In this document: piece by piece, positions 48,755-58,834 of the stretch
Layout: the number at the start of each line of letters is the position of its first letter
Position numbering within the stretch: the stretch's first letter is position 1
Assembly (NCBI GenBank): GCA_963682055.1
Contig: OY821749.1
Span: 27,845,631-27,909,630 of the forward strand
From: Primula veris
Lineage: Eukaryota > Streptophyta > Magnoliopsida > Ericales > Primulaceae
Direction of reading: 5' to 3'
DNA length: 64,000 nt
Position numbers and translations under genes: made by a program
Notes under the pieces: model-generated
The model's input: only the letters and a program-made list of their open reading frames with translations
Database searches by the model: none
Told to the model about the DNA's origin: nothing

Positions 48755-50102
48755 CTAAGAAAGATAGTCAAGGTTCCACCTGAGGAGATACTGGTGGGGG
48801 AACAACAGTAGCATCCGATCGAGGAGTGGACGGGGCAAGTTCTCCTCCTCTAGTTCGCCGTACTTAACGACCATGCTCTCTTTTTCCGCCTTCAATTTCT
48901 CGACATCCTCGGTCAGGTGCAGAAAGTCCACCGACATCTTGTCATAATTCTCGCCCAGGGTTTTCTTCTCGGCGACCAATTTCTCCTTCTCGGCCACCAG
49001 CTTCTCTTTCTCAGCCCCTAGAGCTCCCAGCTGATCCCGTAGCGCCACGGTACTCACAACAATCTGCACTTCAACACATTAGATTCCAAATAAAATACAA
49101 GTACCAGACCTATATATAGCGAAATACGAGCCCCACGTACCCTCAGCGCATCCGCGTGGGCCTGCTCTATAACCGACATTGTAGGTTGGGCAGATAGTCT
49201 TTCTGCATCCTTGAACACAAGGGGTTTCAGAGCCGTATACCCCATCTTCAAGGTTCGCGGTTGCTCCAGCAGCTCACCCCTACATCGGTCAATGTAACGG
49301 GTCATTGCAACCCCGTCAACCAACACCTTCTCGGATCCGTCGATAGCCTCATCCTCGACACCCGTCACAACATCCCCGGCATTCTCTTCGCTGCCTTCCA
49401 TTTCCACCCCCACGTCCTCCTCCAACTGATCAATCTCAGGGGCCCTATGCTCGATCTCTTCCTCAGTACGAAGGGGCGAGCAAACGGGCACATCTATCGG
49501 ATCCTCGGTGGGGATAGGCGAGATGACAGGCAAAGTCATCGTACCCTCACCCATGTTAGTCAAGAGGTTCATATGTCCGAATACATCGTCGATCGACCCC
49601 TGAAACACAATAATACCCATAGACCGGGCAAGAGCGAGGGTAACCAATGGAGAAGTCAGTAGCTGAAACAAGATGACTAATAAAGCAAAGCACTAGCGAA
49701 CAAAATGACAAACCAAAAGACAAGAAAATCATAATACATATACACATACCTCGCCCGGCGCAGAGGCATCCTCGGCGGTATCCCCTTGAGAAGCAGCAAA
49801 CACCCCCTCGCCCGAGCCAACGTTAGCATCTTCCTCGGTAACCGATGTATCGGTTCCCCTAGCCCTCTTCGTTGTTTCAACGACAGGGTCAGATGCACGA
49901 CGCTTAGAACGAACGGCTTTTTTCCCAAGCCGAGTAGCACTTCGAGCCCGGACCACCTTTAAGAATTCCTCCTCGGGCTCTTTGGGGATCTCGGGTGCAG
50001 GATTCCCCTTGGTCACCGACCCCATAGGGTAACCGAGCAGCATGGGAGCAGTACGACTCGCAGGATCCGGCGTAGGTCCAGGCCCCCACCATTTCCAAGG
50101 CA
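48755..50102 (-). CDS. Antisense ORF 6 of the Tat element, a spliced gene of at least three exons
   Basis: Exon A (about 50102-49750) starts WKWWGPGPTPDP and contains basic nuclear-signal-like patches; its 5' limit is uncertain. Donor GAG|GTATGT. Exon B is 49599-49141 (153 codons; acceptor TTTCAG, donor AGG|GTACGT), Glu-rich and acidic, then SVIEQAHADAL. Exon C begins at 49063 (acceptor GTGCAG) and encodes heptads LVAEKEKLVAEKKTL. The two introns (150 and 77 nt) join in phase 0 without breaking the frame, which supports a real spliced antisense transcript. Near 48845 the frame seems to slip by one base: the other frame has a more natural Pro/Ser-rich end with a stop at about 48777. Upstream sequence to 50225 looks decayed. 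Confidence 0.6.
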
Positions 50103-50470
50103 GTTCACATCATTAGACCTAAATAAACGGCCAGTGGACCCTACCACGAAAAGCTTCCCACATACGCTACCACTACTATCACACCGAGAATATTCCCCGA
50201 TTAAAGTTCCTCGACTCCCAACCAATCCTTACCAAAAGGGGACACCGAACAAGGTGGACGAAGACCGTTCCTAGCTTGATGGCAGGGAGCATCAAGTCTA
50301 ACAACGCTCTCCGGGGGGATAACCGGGCATATTGTTCGGTGTATGCTCAGAAACATAAAAGAGAAGCAAACAGGAAATAAAATAGGACAGAATCAAGTGC
50401 AAGACAAGTTTTATTCATCCACAAAGGGGGAAACACAAACAATACAACAGAAAAAGAAAATACACCCATC

Positions 50471-50833
50471 CTACTTTTTCGAACTATCCCCCATAACAAC
50501 ATCCCTCTTCGCCAAAAGTTCCTCCAGACGCTCCTTCTCCCTAACCAAACGAGAAATCGCCATCTCAGCCTGTTTCAAGGCGTAAGACTGAGACTCGCAT
50601 TTTTGCTCGGCCTTGAAACGAGCAGTGCCCTCCTCGTCCCAATATTGTTTAAACCTCCTCGCTTCAGTCCGAGCACACATGAGATCATGTTTCAGCCATG
50701 ACATCTCAATTTCTTTTAGTTGAAGAGGAGTCAAATCCTCCTCCCCAAAGCCAGGGGGACGAGGTAGCAAAAAGGTAGGCTCCTCTTCCATAAGGGTTTT
50801 CTTTTTGGAGGCAGACCTAGTGATGGGAGCCAT
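50471..50833 (-). CDS. Antisense ORF 5 of the Tat element, coiled-coil protein
   Basis: Starting at the ATG at 50833 (MAPITRSASKKKTL) the protein has 120 residues. The open frame extends 24 codons upstream, but that part is hydrophobic and lies over the promoter-like region. A basic N-terminus precedes a Pro-rich spacer and a coiled coil (LKQAEMAISRLVREKERLEE). A CTCTATAAAT box sits about 70 nt upstream of the ATG and an AATAAA polyadenylation signal at 50410-50415, 56 nt after the stop, both on the minus strand. It looks like a compact complete transcription unit. Confidence 0.65.
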   Translation of the reverse strand: MAPITRSASKKKTLMEEEPTFLLPRPPGFGEEDLTPLQLKEIEMSWLKHDLMCARTEARRFKQYWDEEGTARFKAEQKCESQSYALKQAEMAISRLVREKERLEELLAKRDVVMGDSSKK

Positions 50834-51053
50834 CTCACGCAAAAGCAAATTATAAAACAAGAGAGAGGTAGAAATTGGTAATGAGATACAGGCAATAGGG
50901 AGCATTTATAGAGAATCAAAAGGCACAAAGTACGAAGCGTTACAATGGTTCACAAGACAGGCACGAGATACGAAAAGATACAACTGATTCATCAAATACA
51001 GAAGATAAAACACAAATGGCAAAAGGGGAAATACATAAGAAAACCAGCCCAAT

Positions 51054-51533
51054 CTAAGGATCAATGGGTGGAAAAACCGAACTGCCAGACCGAGAGAAAG
51101 CAAAACGAGCAGAACAATTCAACCGAGCTTGGTAGGAATCGTTCATGGCGACCAAATCGTCATTCTCCGAGGAGAGCCTGTTGTTTTCCGTAGTAAGAAA
51201 CCTGACGCGCTCCACGAGCCGAGCATTCTTTACCATTATGCTAGCTAGGCCTTGAGGAGAGTTGTCAAACTCATCTTGAGAATGGTCCCAAATTTCCTCG
51301 GCATCATACCAGGAGTTGGCCAGATGGTTTCTCTGTAACAACAAGTGATCGAGCTGGCGACTCAGTGCCGAGATCTCGGTCCACTTCACCGTCTCTTCGG
51401 GATAAGAGCCGAACAAGCTCAAGGCCAAAACGCCATACTCTTTCTCAAGCCTTGCCATCCGACGGCGGACCCGAGATACCTCAGTGTCCAAGCCCTTCAT
51501 CTGAGCATGATATCTCGCCACAGGTCCAGACAT
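51054..51533 (-). CDS. Antisense ORF 4 of the Tat element, coiled-coil protein
   Basis: 159 residues starting MSGPVARYHAQ. Two coiled-coil segments (VSRVRRRMARLEKEYG; VRFLTTENNRLSSENDDLVA) flank a middle section rich in Asp/Glu. A TTCTATAAGT box lies about 100 nt upstream of the ATG. No AATAAA is evident downstream. The start MSGP is shared with antisense ORF 3. Confidence 0.6.
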   Translation of the reverse strand: MSGPVARYHAQMKGLDTEVSRVRRRMARLEKEYGVLALSLFGSYPEETVKWTEISALSRQLDHLLLQRNHLANSWYDAEEIWDHSQDEFDNSPQGLASIMVKNARLVERVRFLTTENNRLSSENDDLVAMNDSYQARLNCSARFAFSRSGSSVFPPIDP

Positions 51534-51658
51534 TCTGGGAAATTGTTATAGTACGGAAGAAAATAAAGGGCTGAGGAAGAGAGAAGCAGAAAGAAAAAAG
51601 AGATGATAAACTACCAAAGAAAAAAAAAGTACTTATAGAACGGAGAGTATGATATTTT

Positions 51659-51760
51659 ATGACCTTGCTTGGGAAATTGCATATTTCCTGACATGCTTGG
51701 GGGCATGCACATTTCCTGACCTACTAGGGAGCATGCACATATGTTTGACAGTGATGGGGA
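51659..51760. repeat. Short imperfect repeats between antisense ORFs 4 and 3
   Basis: The phrase 'gcttgggggcatgcacatttcctgac' recurs three times in varied form, with a period of about 38 bp. Confidence 0.7.
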
Positions 51761-51921
51761 CATCTACTGACATCTGAGACTACAGTGCAGAAGAAATAAA
51801 GACGAGATATTCAAAGATCTAGATTCCAGACAAACAACAAACCACAGGTACAATATAAAAAGAAATGCAAAAATAAAAGGGCAAAAATACTTTTCATTAA
51901 TGAAGATGGAATACATCATTG

Positions 51922-52045
51922 TTCATTACATCAAAAGACAATATTACATCGAGGTCTGTTACATCAAGGTCTATTACATCCGAAAAGAAAACCTATTACA
52001 TCCGAAAAGATCTATTACTTCCGAAAAGATCTATTACATCCGAGA
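51922..52045 (+). repeat. Minisatellite with 'ctattacatccgaaaagat' unit
   Basis: Six or so copies of 'ttacatc' phrases spaced 15-25 nt; the last four are near-identical 'tattacatccgaaaagat' units. It lies just after the 3' end of antisense ORF 3. Confidence 0.85.
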
Positions 52046-52049
52046 AGAG

Positions 52050-52745
52050 CTAGTACAGAAGATCAGGCAAAGGATCAACTATATCAGCTGACCAAGTGAG
52101 CAGGAGACGCCAAAAAGAAAAAGTAAGAAGAAAGAGAAAGGAAAAGCAAGAAGAGGAAAAGAAGAAGAGTGCAAGAAAAGATGAAGAAAAAGAAAGAGGA
52201 GGCACAGAAGAAAAACAGATGAGAAGAAGATAAAGAAATGAAGAAGACAGACAACTAAAAAGGAAGTCAATGAAACAAAAAAGAAAGGGGAAAAGAAAAG
52301 AATAAAAAGTACGAGAGAACAGAGTATAAAAAAAAACACAAGAGAGGAAGAGGAAGAAATGATGGAAACTGAGAAATAAAAAGAAGAAAAAGAAAGAGAT
52401 GGGAAAAGATGGGGAAAAGCAGAGAAAAAGAAAAAAAAAAGAAGGGGGAAGGTTGGGGGAAGTCGATCGGTATCGATGAGAGGGCCCGGCAGAGACATCA
52501 TTGTCCCTCAGTGTCGGGTTCCCCCTTAGCATCTCATTCTCTTCGACTAGAGCCTGACGAGCACGTCGGCAGTAAGCCAGTTCGGATCTTAGCCAAGTTA
52601 ATTCCCGAACCATCTCGGTATGGTGATAACGCATCACCTTCAATTCCTCCTCGGCATCCCTCAACAGCCTTTGTACATGGTTATAGGAGGCTTCAAAGGC
52701 CTCCACTTGCAAAGCTAATGCTGATTGGGTGAAAGGACCAGACAT
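52050..52745 (-). CDS. Antisense ORF 3 of the Tat element: coiled-coil head plus low-complexity tail
   Basis: From the ATG at 52745 (MSGPFTQSALAL) about 90 residues form a coiled coil (LLRDAEEELKVMRYHHTEM, LVEENEMLRGN) ending AGPSHRYR. The remaining ~140 codons are a Phe/Leu/Ser run that merely translates the pyrimidine tract 52085-52440 on this strand, so the functional protein probably ends near 52450 by frame loss or was once shorter. ATCTATAAATAC about 90 nt upstream is a TATA candidate. I trust the head more than the tail. Confidence 0.5.
   Translation of the reverse strand: MSGPFTQSALALQVEAFEASYNHVQRLLRDAEEELKVMRYHHTEMVRELTWLRSELAYCRRARQALVEENEMLRGNPTLRDNDVSAGPSHRYRSTSPNLPPSFFFLFLCFSPSFPISFFFFFLFLSFHHFFLFLSCVFFYTLFSRTFYSFLFPFLFCFIDFLFSCLSSSFLYLLLICFSSVPPLSFSSSFLALFFFSSSCFSFLFLLTFSFWRLLLTWSADIVDPLPDLLY
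52085..52440 (+). repeat. Purine tract, about 355 nt of almost pure A/G on the plus strand
   Basis: Long runs such as 'agaagaggaaaagaagaaga' with only scattered pyrimidines. On the minus strand it creates the artificial Phe/Ser-rich reading frames seen here. Confidence 0.9.
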
Positions 52746-52849
52746 CTTAGGGAAATTATAAGATGAGGGTCTGTATATGGGGGAAAATAATATGATGAGG
52801 ATTGTGGATGTAACCATGTTGTAAGCAGGTATTTATAGATCAATTAGAT

Positions 52850-53280
52850 GAGTGCTGGGATTAAGAGTCGCAACCGTTCGCCAATGGGTATTCAGAAGCG
52901 ACGGCACTCAAAAGAGGTGTGTGTTCAAGAAAAACGTTTGGATTCCCAAAAGACTCTAAAGAGCGTGAGTAATTAAAAGCCACTCCTGTTCAAGAAACGC
53001 TTGGATTCTTACCAATATTTAAAGGGGGTAAGTAATAATGGCAGCAAAACACGCGTCATTTTTGGGAAGGGCAGCGGTTCAAATAAATATCCCAGATCTT
53101 TTGCACAAAGCTCAAGAAAACTCTGGTGAATAAGATTTTTTATGCACAAGGCTCAAGAAATCTTATTGGTCCCCAGATATAAAGAGTAAGAAGGTCCAAT
53201 GGATAAGATCAAACGCAAAGCCCAAGAAAAGCATTAATGAGGCCACAAGCGTGCGCAGTCAAAGTAAATTGCATTGGGAA
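52850..53280. repeat. Diverged repeats between antisense ORFs 3 and 2
   Basis: 'gttcaagaaa(aa)cg(c/t)ttggattc' occurs at about 52923 and 52988, and 'cacaa(a/g)gctcaagaaa' at about 53104, 53139 and 53214. No coding signal. It separates two antisense units. Confidence 0.55.
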
Positions 53281-53379
53281 GTTAATTCAGATATAAACAA
53301 GAAAAAGAAATCTTTATTGATTGGTTGATACTTCGTTACAGAAGAAGCACAAAGAGGAAATACAATGAAAACAATAAAA

Positions 53380-53718
53380 TCATTTCATAGAAGGGCCCGC
53401 TTCGTCATTCGGCTTCCTTTTCGACCGAGCATACACTTCCTTAAGGGCCAATTTGTAAGCCCTCTTGGAAGCAAGCTGCCTATCTCTGGAGGCCTCGAGC
53501 TCTTTGATCCGGGCACGAGCACGAATACTGTCGAGCAAAGACCTCTGGTGCTCCTTCTCTAGGGCATCCAATCGCTCGTCTAGTTCGGCGGCCCGACGAG
53601 CTTCCACCGACAGCCGGGCAACCCTCTTCTCGAGATAACGCACCTTCTGAACTTCCTCTTCCAGACGGGCAACGTATTCAGGAAGGTTGTCACCATAGTT
53701 TTCAAGAGAAGAAGCCAT
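53380..53718 (-). CDS. Antisense ORF 2 of the Tat element, coiled-coil protein paralogous to ORF 1
   Basis: From the ATG at 53718 (MASSLENYGDNL) the protein has 112 residues, almost all coiled coil (LEEEVQKVRYLEKRVARL; LDALEKEHQRSL). Its C-terminal KRAYKLALKEVYARSK matches KRAYKLAFKELHARSK of ORF 1, so the two are duplicates. CTTATAAAAG lies about 55 nt upstream and AATAAA at 53313-53318, about 65 nt after the stop, all on the minus strand. The open frame extends 34 codons upstream over the promoter-like part, which I exclude. Confidence 0.65.
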   Translation of the reverse strand: MASSLENYGDNLPEYVARLEEEVQKVRYLEKRVARLSVEARRAAELDERLDALEKEHQRSLLDSIRARARIKELEASRDRQLASKRAYKLALKEVYARSKRKPNDEAGPSMK

Positions 53719-54022
53719 TTGTTCGTTAATAAAGAATGAACTGCATAAAGAATACTGGGACAGTCCACTTTTATAAGAAGAAACAAGGAGTAGATCAAAG
53801 GTCATCTCGAATAAATACAACCTCTTGAACTTCCCAAGAGCATTTACGGCGAATTAACCACAGTTCCAAATCTAATTAAAGTCATCCAAAAAGACATCAA
53901 GAAGATAAACAGACAAGAACAAGGAAAGGGAAATATTTTATTAATTTCAAAAAACTTCGATTACAACTGAAGAGAAGACTCCCCATTCAAGAGAAATTAC
54001 GACAGAAATTACAAAAGACTAA

Positions 54023-54343
54023 TTATTTCGAGGAAGAGCCTTCTTCATCGTCATCCGAACTCGGTTTGGACCGAGCATGCAACTCCTTGAAGGCAAGCTT
54101 ATAGGCCCTTTTTGCTGTCTTCTGCTTAGCCAGATTAGCCTCGAGCTTCTTTATATGCTCGTAGGCCCAATCCCGATCGGCCATCGTCACATGATGATCG
54201 GAATCCATGTCAGACAACCTTTTCTTGTAGTTTGAAACCTTGGCCACGAGTTTCTTATTCGCGGTACGAGATTTCTTGATTTCCGTTTCTAAATATGAAA
54301 TATAATTAAAGGAACTCTCACCAGTAGAACCAGAAGAAGCCAT
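54023..54343 (-). CDS. Antisense ORF 1 of the Tat element, coiled-coil protein
   Basis: 106 residues starting MASSGSTGESS. A coiled-coil body (YLETEIKKSRTANKKLVAKV; HIKKLEANLAKQKTAKRAYK) ends in an acidic Ser-rich tail (SSDDDEEGSSSK). CCTATAAAGGG lies about 60 nt upstream of the ATG and AATAAA at 53937-53942, about 80 nt downstream of the stop, all on the minus strand. It is the unit closest to the 3' LTR and the clearest example of a self-contained antisense gene. Confidence 0.65.
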   Translation of the reverse strand: MASSGSTGESSFNYISYLETEIKKSRTANKKLVAKVSNYKKRLSDMDSDHHVTMADRDWAYEHIKKLEANLAKQKTAKRAYKLAFKELHARSKPSSDDDEEGSSSK

Positions 54344-54588
54344 TATGTCACGGGCAAATTAGTAGTAAAATGCCTAATTATGGAGGGAGCACACCCCTTT
54401 ATAGGAGTTTTCCTCGAAGAAAGATACTAGGATAGGAAACATTAAATGTGCCCCCCCCCCGGAACCGTCACGAGTCTATTGCGTTTCTCGATGAAGCATT
54501 GGGAAAGACAAGACCGAAGTAACGTTCTCGACAAACCGAACATGACTCCCCCGACATGGAAACCACGCCGAGGAAGTCAGGGAGCACT

Positions 54589-55137
54589 TGATAGAACATA
54601 AAAATCAGACCCGAATATTCTATTTGGGTAATAATCAACCCACCTTATAAATGGGTCGTCCCATACTTTTTATAGGAATTGATGTTTTACTATTAAAAGC
54701 CCAAGCCCAATCAAAGGGGGACCCATGTCTGAAAAATCCCTGGGATGAAGACATTTGTCAATATCCTAGAAGGCGCAGTTGCCTATAAATAGCCAACTAC
54801 CCCTCCTAGAAAAGGACCAGAAAATCTATCCAAAAAATATAGAGAGAAGTTAAGAAAAGAGAGAAACTAACCAAAGCATATCACTTCGAGAAATAAACCG
54901 AGAAAAGACAGCCGAGCACCGAATAAAAGGGGAGAAAGATCAAGACGAGAGATTAAATAGTCATATCGAGCACAATTGTAAAACCGAAATACTAATCCGA
55001 GCAAATGTAATAGTCCGAACAAGGACAATAATCCGAGCAATAATAAAGATCAGGAAGTGTCCTTCATTCACGGTTGATTTACCATTATATCATTGTTGAA
55101 AAGCCTAACGCAACCGACAAAAGTTATGGCTTTATCA
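54589..55137 (+). repeat. 3' LTR
   Basis: 549 bp, matching the 5' LTR with four single-base differences (in the stretches ggaattga[g/t]gtt, atccta[a/g]aagg, gaaaag[g/a]cag and tcctt[t/c]att). It is followed by the target duplication GTTAT. The purine-rich GAGGAAGTCAGGGAGCACT just before it is the candidate polypurine tract. Confidence 0.97.
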
Positions 55138-55464
55138 GTTATAGTACATTAAGGTACGTACTTACGGAACCTCATTGAGTTACAAACTAAACAAGCATTT
55201 ATACTAGGTATAAGCATAAAAATAAACAAGCTTAATTATATTTCAATTTTCAGGCACTAATATCTTTCCCAGGTAACTGTATGTGTTAGTTAAAGGATCA
55301 TTTCTGGTCTCCTTATTTATTTATATTTTAAAAGCAGAGTCTCCTTATGTTATTCATATATAAAATTGTTTTTTAAGTAGGGTGAGGACTCATGATAATT
55401 AATTGAGGGGTAGAGTTTAGAGACTGGATTTTTATACTATACTTTTTCTGAAAAAACGCACAAA

Positions 55465-55565
55465 CCGTAGAAAAAATCTACGGTTTACAGTGATTCAGTA
55501 CAAACCGTAGATGTAGATTTACATTGAATCACTGTAAACCGTAGATTAAATCTACGGTTTGCATG
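55465..55565. repeat. Subterminal hairpin cluster, left MULE arm
   Basis: Three copies of AAACCGTAGA paired with TCTACGGTTT form short palindromes separated by 'cagtgattcagt'/'tgaatcactg' inverted pairs. They may be transposase-binding sites; the same cluster appears inverted at 62080-62180. Confidence 0.85.
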
Positions 55566-56125
55566 TAGTTTTCAGAAATTACAGAACAGTCCCTGCATTT
55601 CATAAAAACTCAATATTGGTCATATCAATTAAAATACTGAATATTTTTTTCAAATTAAACATGATTTTTTTAATAAAAAAACTAAATGCCTTATTTTTAA
55701 AAATTACATAAAATAAATTTGGTCAATTCTAACAATCTCTCAAAATAAACACAAAATTTACATAAAAAAAGTTGATTTGATAAATTTTATGTTTTGGTTC
55801 ATGTTGCCTTTTTGTGAATTGTATAAATTGATATTTATTAAAACATCAACTAAATCGTCAATTTTTGTGAAGTGTTTTTTGGTTTGTTTTTAACACTTGG
55901 ATAACGCAATATGAAACATGAACTAAATCGTCAATTTGGTGTCAATAGTCAATTTTCTTGAATAAAACAATCATAAATTATATAAATTTCATAAAAGAAA
56001 TTAACTCAATATGCAAACATTAATTAAATTTCATAAAACATATTTATTAAACATGATACATCATATAAATTTACAACAATTTGAAAAAAAGAGTAATTTA
56101 CATAAAATTAAAAATAAAAAACTAA

Positions 56126-58831
56126 TTATGGACTTGATACGTCTATAGCTTCTTCTTCAGTTACAATTTGCTTTCCCGATTGCCTTTCTAGCGCCATATA
56201 TAAGTTGAAATTTGCTCGAAAAAGTTCATTCCATGGCTCAGCAGCCTCAGTGCGTGTCTGTTCCCACTGTGCTATAATTCTTGCCATTGGGAAGATCCTT
56301 TCTTTAGGAATAAGTTGAGCATAATGACAACGGTTGGCATACACTATTACAGTAGGGATGTAATATGTCGTTCCAGGAGACGGACCAGTATAAAGAGGTA
56401 AAAAAGTGGCGTTCCATACTTGTACCCCTTCATTTTTATTTGGCCATAATGACAACAATACAATTGGCATATTATAATGAGATGCAATTAAAAAACCATA
56501 AGCTGGAAATCTCATCTATTTGTCATAAGGGGCGGAATTTGTAGGATGATAAAAATTCAAACTAGATAGAATATAATACTACCGATAACCATCAAAATCG
56601 AGATTCTCAAACAGATCATAATAAACACCTTTCATTTGCTGAATCTCTTGAAACAACTCACATCTAACTGCGTACCAATCATTTTCCCCATGTTCTTTAC
56701 CCATCACATTTGCAATTACTCGGAACCCACAGTTACCATCCCCACGAACATCATAAACTGTATCGATGTAATTATGTAACATGACCCATATTTGGTCACT
56801 GTACATGAAGGTTTGCCTAGTGGTGGTGGGTTTATTTGTCTAGTTTAGCGTTCTCCTAGTTGAGTTTACCTTTACCTCTGGTGTTTCTTCCGCTTTACCT
56901 TTGCCCTTATCTTTACTAGCACTAGCACTCTGTTCATCCACATACTCCCATCCTGACTTATCTCTCTTATTAGAATTGTATCATTTTCTAGGTCTCCCCC
57001 TAATTTGTCTCACTTCGGGATCATTCATGGATGTTCTAGATGGTAAGGTTATCTCTCGGAGTTGTGTTTTCATACGCCGTTTTTCAACATTAGTTTTGGT
57101 AGAATAAACACTTTTAAACTCTTTTAGATTACCCTCTATCCCATAATCATCGGTGTTCCCATTATCATCAATTACGTCTAATTTTTTCCAGAATTTATAA
57201 ATATATTCTAGAGGAAGAGGCTTTCCGAATAAAATATGTTCACTCATAATATGATGACAAGTTAACCCGTGAGAAAATTTTATACCGCAAGAACAATTCT
57301 CATCAGACTGGCCACTACATTTTTTGTGTTCTTGAAATAATAAATCAAAGGCATGGTGTGTGATATACGACCTAAGATTTTTAAATAGAGGTGTCCGTTC
57401 TGAATGTGAAAAATAAGACATGCATTTATCCAACTTCATCTTAATATCCTCAAACTGTTTTTCTAGAATTTTATTCACCTCTACCCAAACATTTTCAAGC
57501 GTGTCAGTATTTGTGGAAAGAGATCTTTTTAGCTTTGCGCGTTGTTGTTCGGCTCGATTGCTAATTCTATTACCTAGATGTGTTGTATTATTGGTATAGT
57601 ATGCAACAAACTTATCGGCATAATCATTTAACAGTTTGTCTACATACTTAAGCACAGCAGGGTACGATTTGTAAGAGGAATTGAAAAAAGATCGGTTATG
57701 ATTGTACTCCTCTATCGACTCAGCATCAACCAATAAACCTCAATCATCTAGAAACGTTTGTCACTCCTCGTCTGAGATTTTTTTTTTACAGTTTTTCAAA
57801 ACATTTTTGGCAATATGAAAAGTGCACAATATATGATGAGAATCGGAAAAAACAATGGATAAAACATTTATCAAGGCCATTTCTCTGTCGGTTACAAACA
57901 CCCTAGGTAGTATACAACCCTCCAATGTATCTTTAAATTTTTTCAAAGCCCATATATAACTTTCCTGAGTCTCATCACTCATGAAAACAAAAGCTAAACA
58001 ATAAATTTGGTCCGTTGATGTCATTCCTACGACTTCTAGAAATGACATATTAAAACGGTTTGTCCTAATGTACAATACATCAGGAAATGCTTTGAACATC
58101 CTTATAGAATCGGGGTGTGCAAACAACAAGTTCTCAAGGCTATGAGTTGTTGGGTTCATATTATAGAATAAGGTATAGCGATGTCTATCCAACAAATTAA
58201 ACAGTTCTTGTATCGGGTTTCTACCATCTCGTTCTTTAACTTTCAGTCCAGCCAAATAATTATGTATCGTTTTAGTGTTCGATACATTGTTAGGATTTCG
58301 ATTTTTTATGGCCTATAATATTGCACTAACTTTAAAACTAGCTTGTCTTAAACTTTTAACCATTTCTTTTTCCTCTTGTGTTAAACGAACACGTCGTGCT
58401 TGCCCTTGGAGGTAAGTTGGAGGTGGGTGGTTATGTTGGCCATTTTCTACTTGACATATCCATTCACCATTAACTACGTAACCCTTAATGAAAAATGAAC
58501 AATTTTTTTTTGTATCTGAATTTACGGAAGATGGTTTCTTTTTTTCGTAAACCCCCGATTTATCACACACAATATCAACATACGGTGCTCTTCTCCCATC
58601 ACCCTCTCCAGACCTACGAATCGTCAGAATGAAACCCCAATTTCCAGTCACATCAGCAAAATCAGCAAGCTTTTCATCCCTTGTATCCCAAGTCAAATCA
58701 TCAACTTTAAAATGCTCTATATAGTTAGTTAGCTCATCGTTTGAGCCACTGGATGAATCAGCTTTGTTGTATTTCCATTGGTTGTTGTCATAACCATAAA
58801 ATGAATATAACCATAAAATGAATATAACCAA
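56126..58831 (-). pseudogene. FAR1/MULE transposase with SWIM and OTU domains, left-arm copy, broken
   Basis: Read leftward from the centre. A FAR1-type DNA-binding domain (WGFILTIRRSG, DIVCDKSG, ENGQHNHPPP) is followed by the MULE transposase core, whose second Asp (VFVTDREMALINV) and Glu (SNRAEQQRAKLKR) are present. The first Asp is gone: relative to the right arm, 11 bp are deleted at about 58070 where MDC should be. A SWIM zinc finger follows (CSCG ... GLTCHH), then an OTU-like cysteine-protease domain with DGNCGFR holding the Asp and Cys, and NRCHYAQL holding the His. In-frame stops occur at about 58313, 57763, 57734, after RGRPRK at 56981, and between the halves of the OTU domain (about 56516-56580). 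It cannot make active transposase. Confidence 0.88.
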
Positions 58832-58834
58832 TGA
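58794..58834. other. 41-bp centre of the MULE palindrome
   Basis: It contains the 17-bp phrase CCATAAAATGAATATAA twice in tandem, between the inverted ends ...TTGTCATAA and TTATGACAA.... Both transposase copies begin here with no room for a normal promoter, so the palindrome joins two copies cut at about the same point near the start of the gene. Confidence 0.9.

Larger units (their letters stand above)
39380..55137 (+). mobile_element. Ty3/gypsy LTR retrotransposon of the Tat lineage, nearly complete, 15.76 kb
   Basis: Two 549-bp LTRs (39380-39928 and 54589-55137) begin TG and end CA, and are flanked by the 5-bp target duplication GTTAT (39375-39379 and 55138-55142). I count four differences between the LTRs, so the insertion is young. 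The order is LTR, primer-binding site, gag, protease, RT, RNase H, a second RNase H, integrase, tandem repeats, antisense ORFs, LTR. The second (archaeal-type) RNase H, the large size, the tandem repeats after pol and the antisense ORFs are marks of the Tat lineage (Retand, Grande and Ogre relatives). An integrase stop codon and a gag frame change mean this copy probably cannot move on its own. Confidence 0.96.

Noticed and set aside
52079..52501. Hydrophobic minus-strand frame resembling a membrane protein
   Set aside because: It is only the translation of the pyrimidine strand of the purine tract (Phe/Leu/Ser runs).
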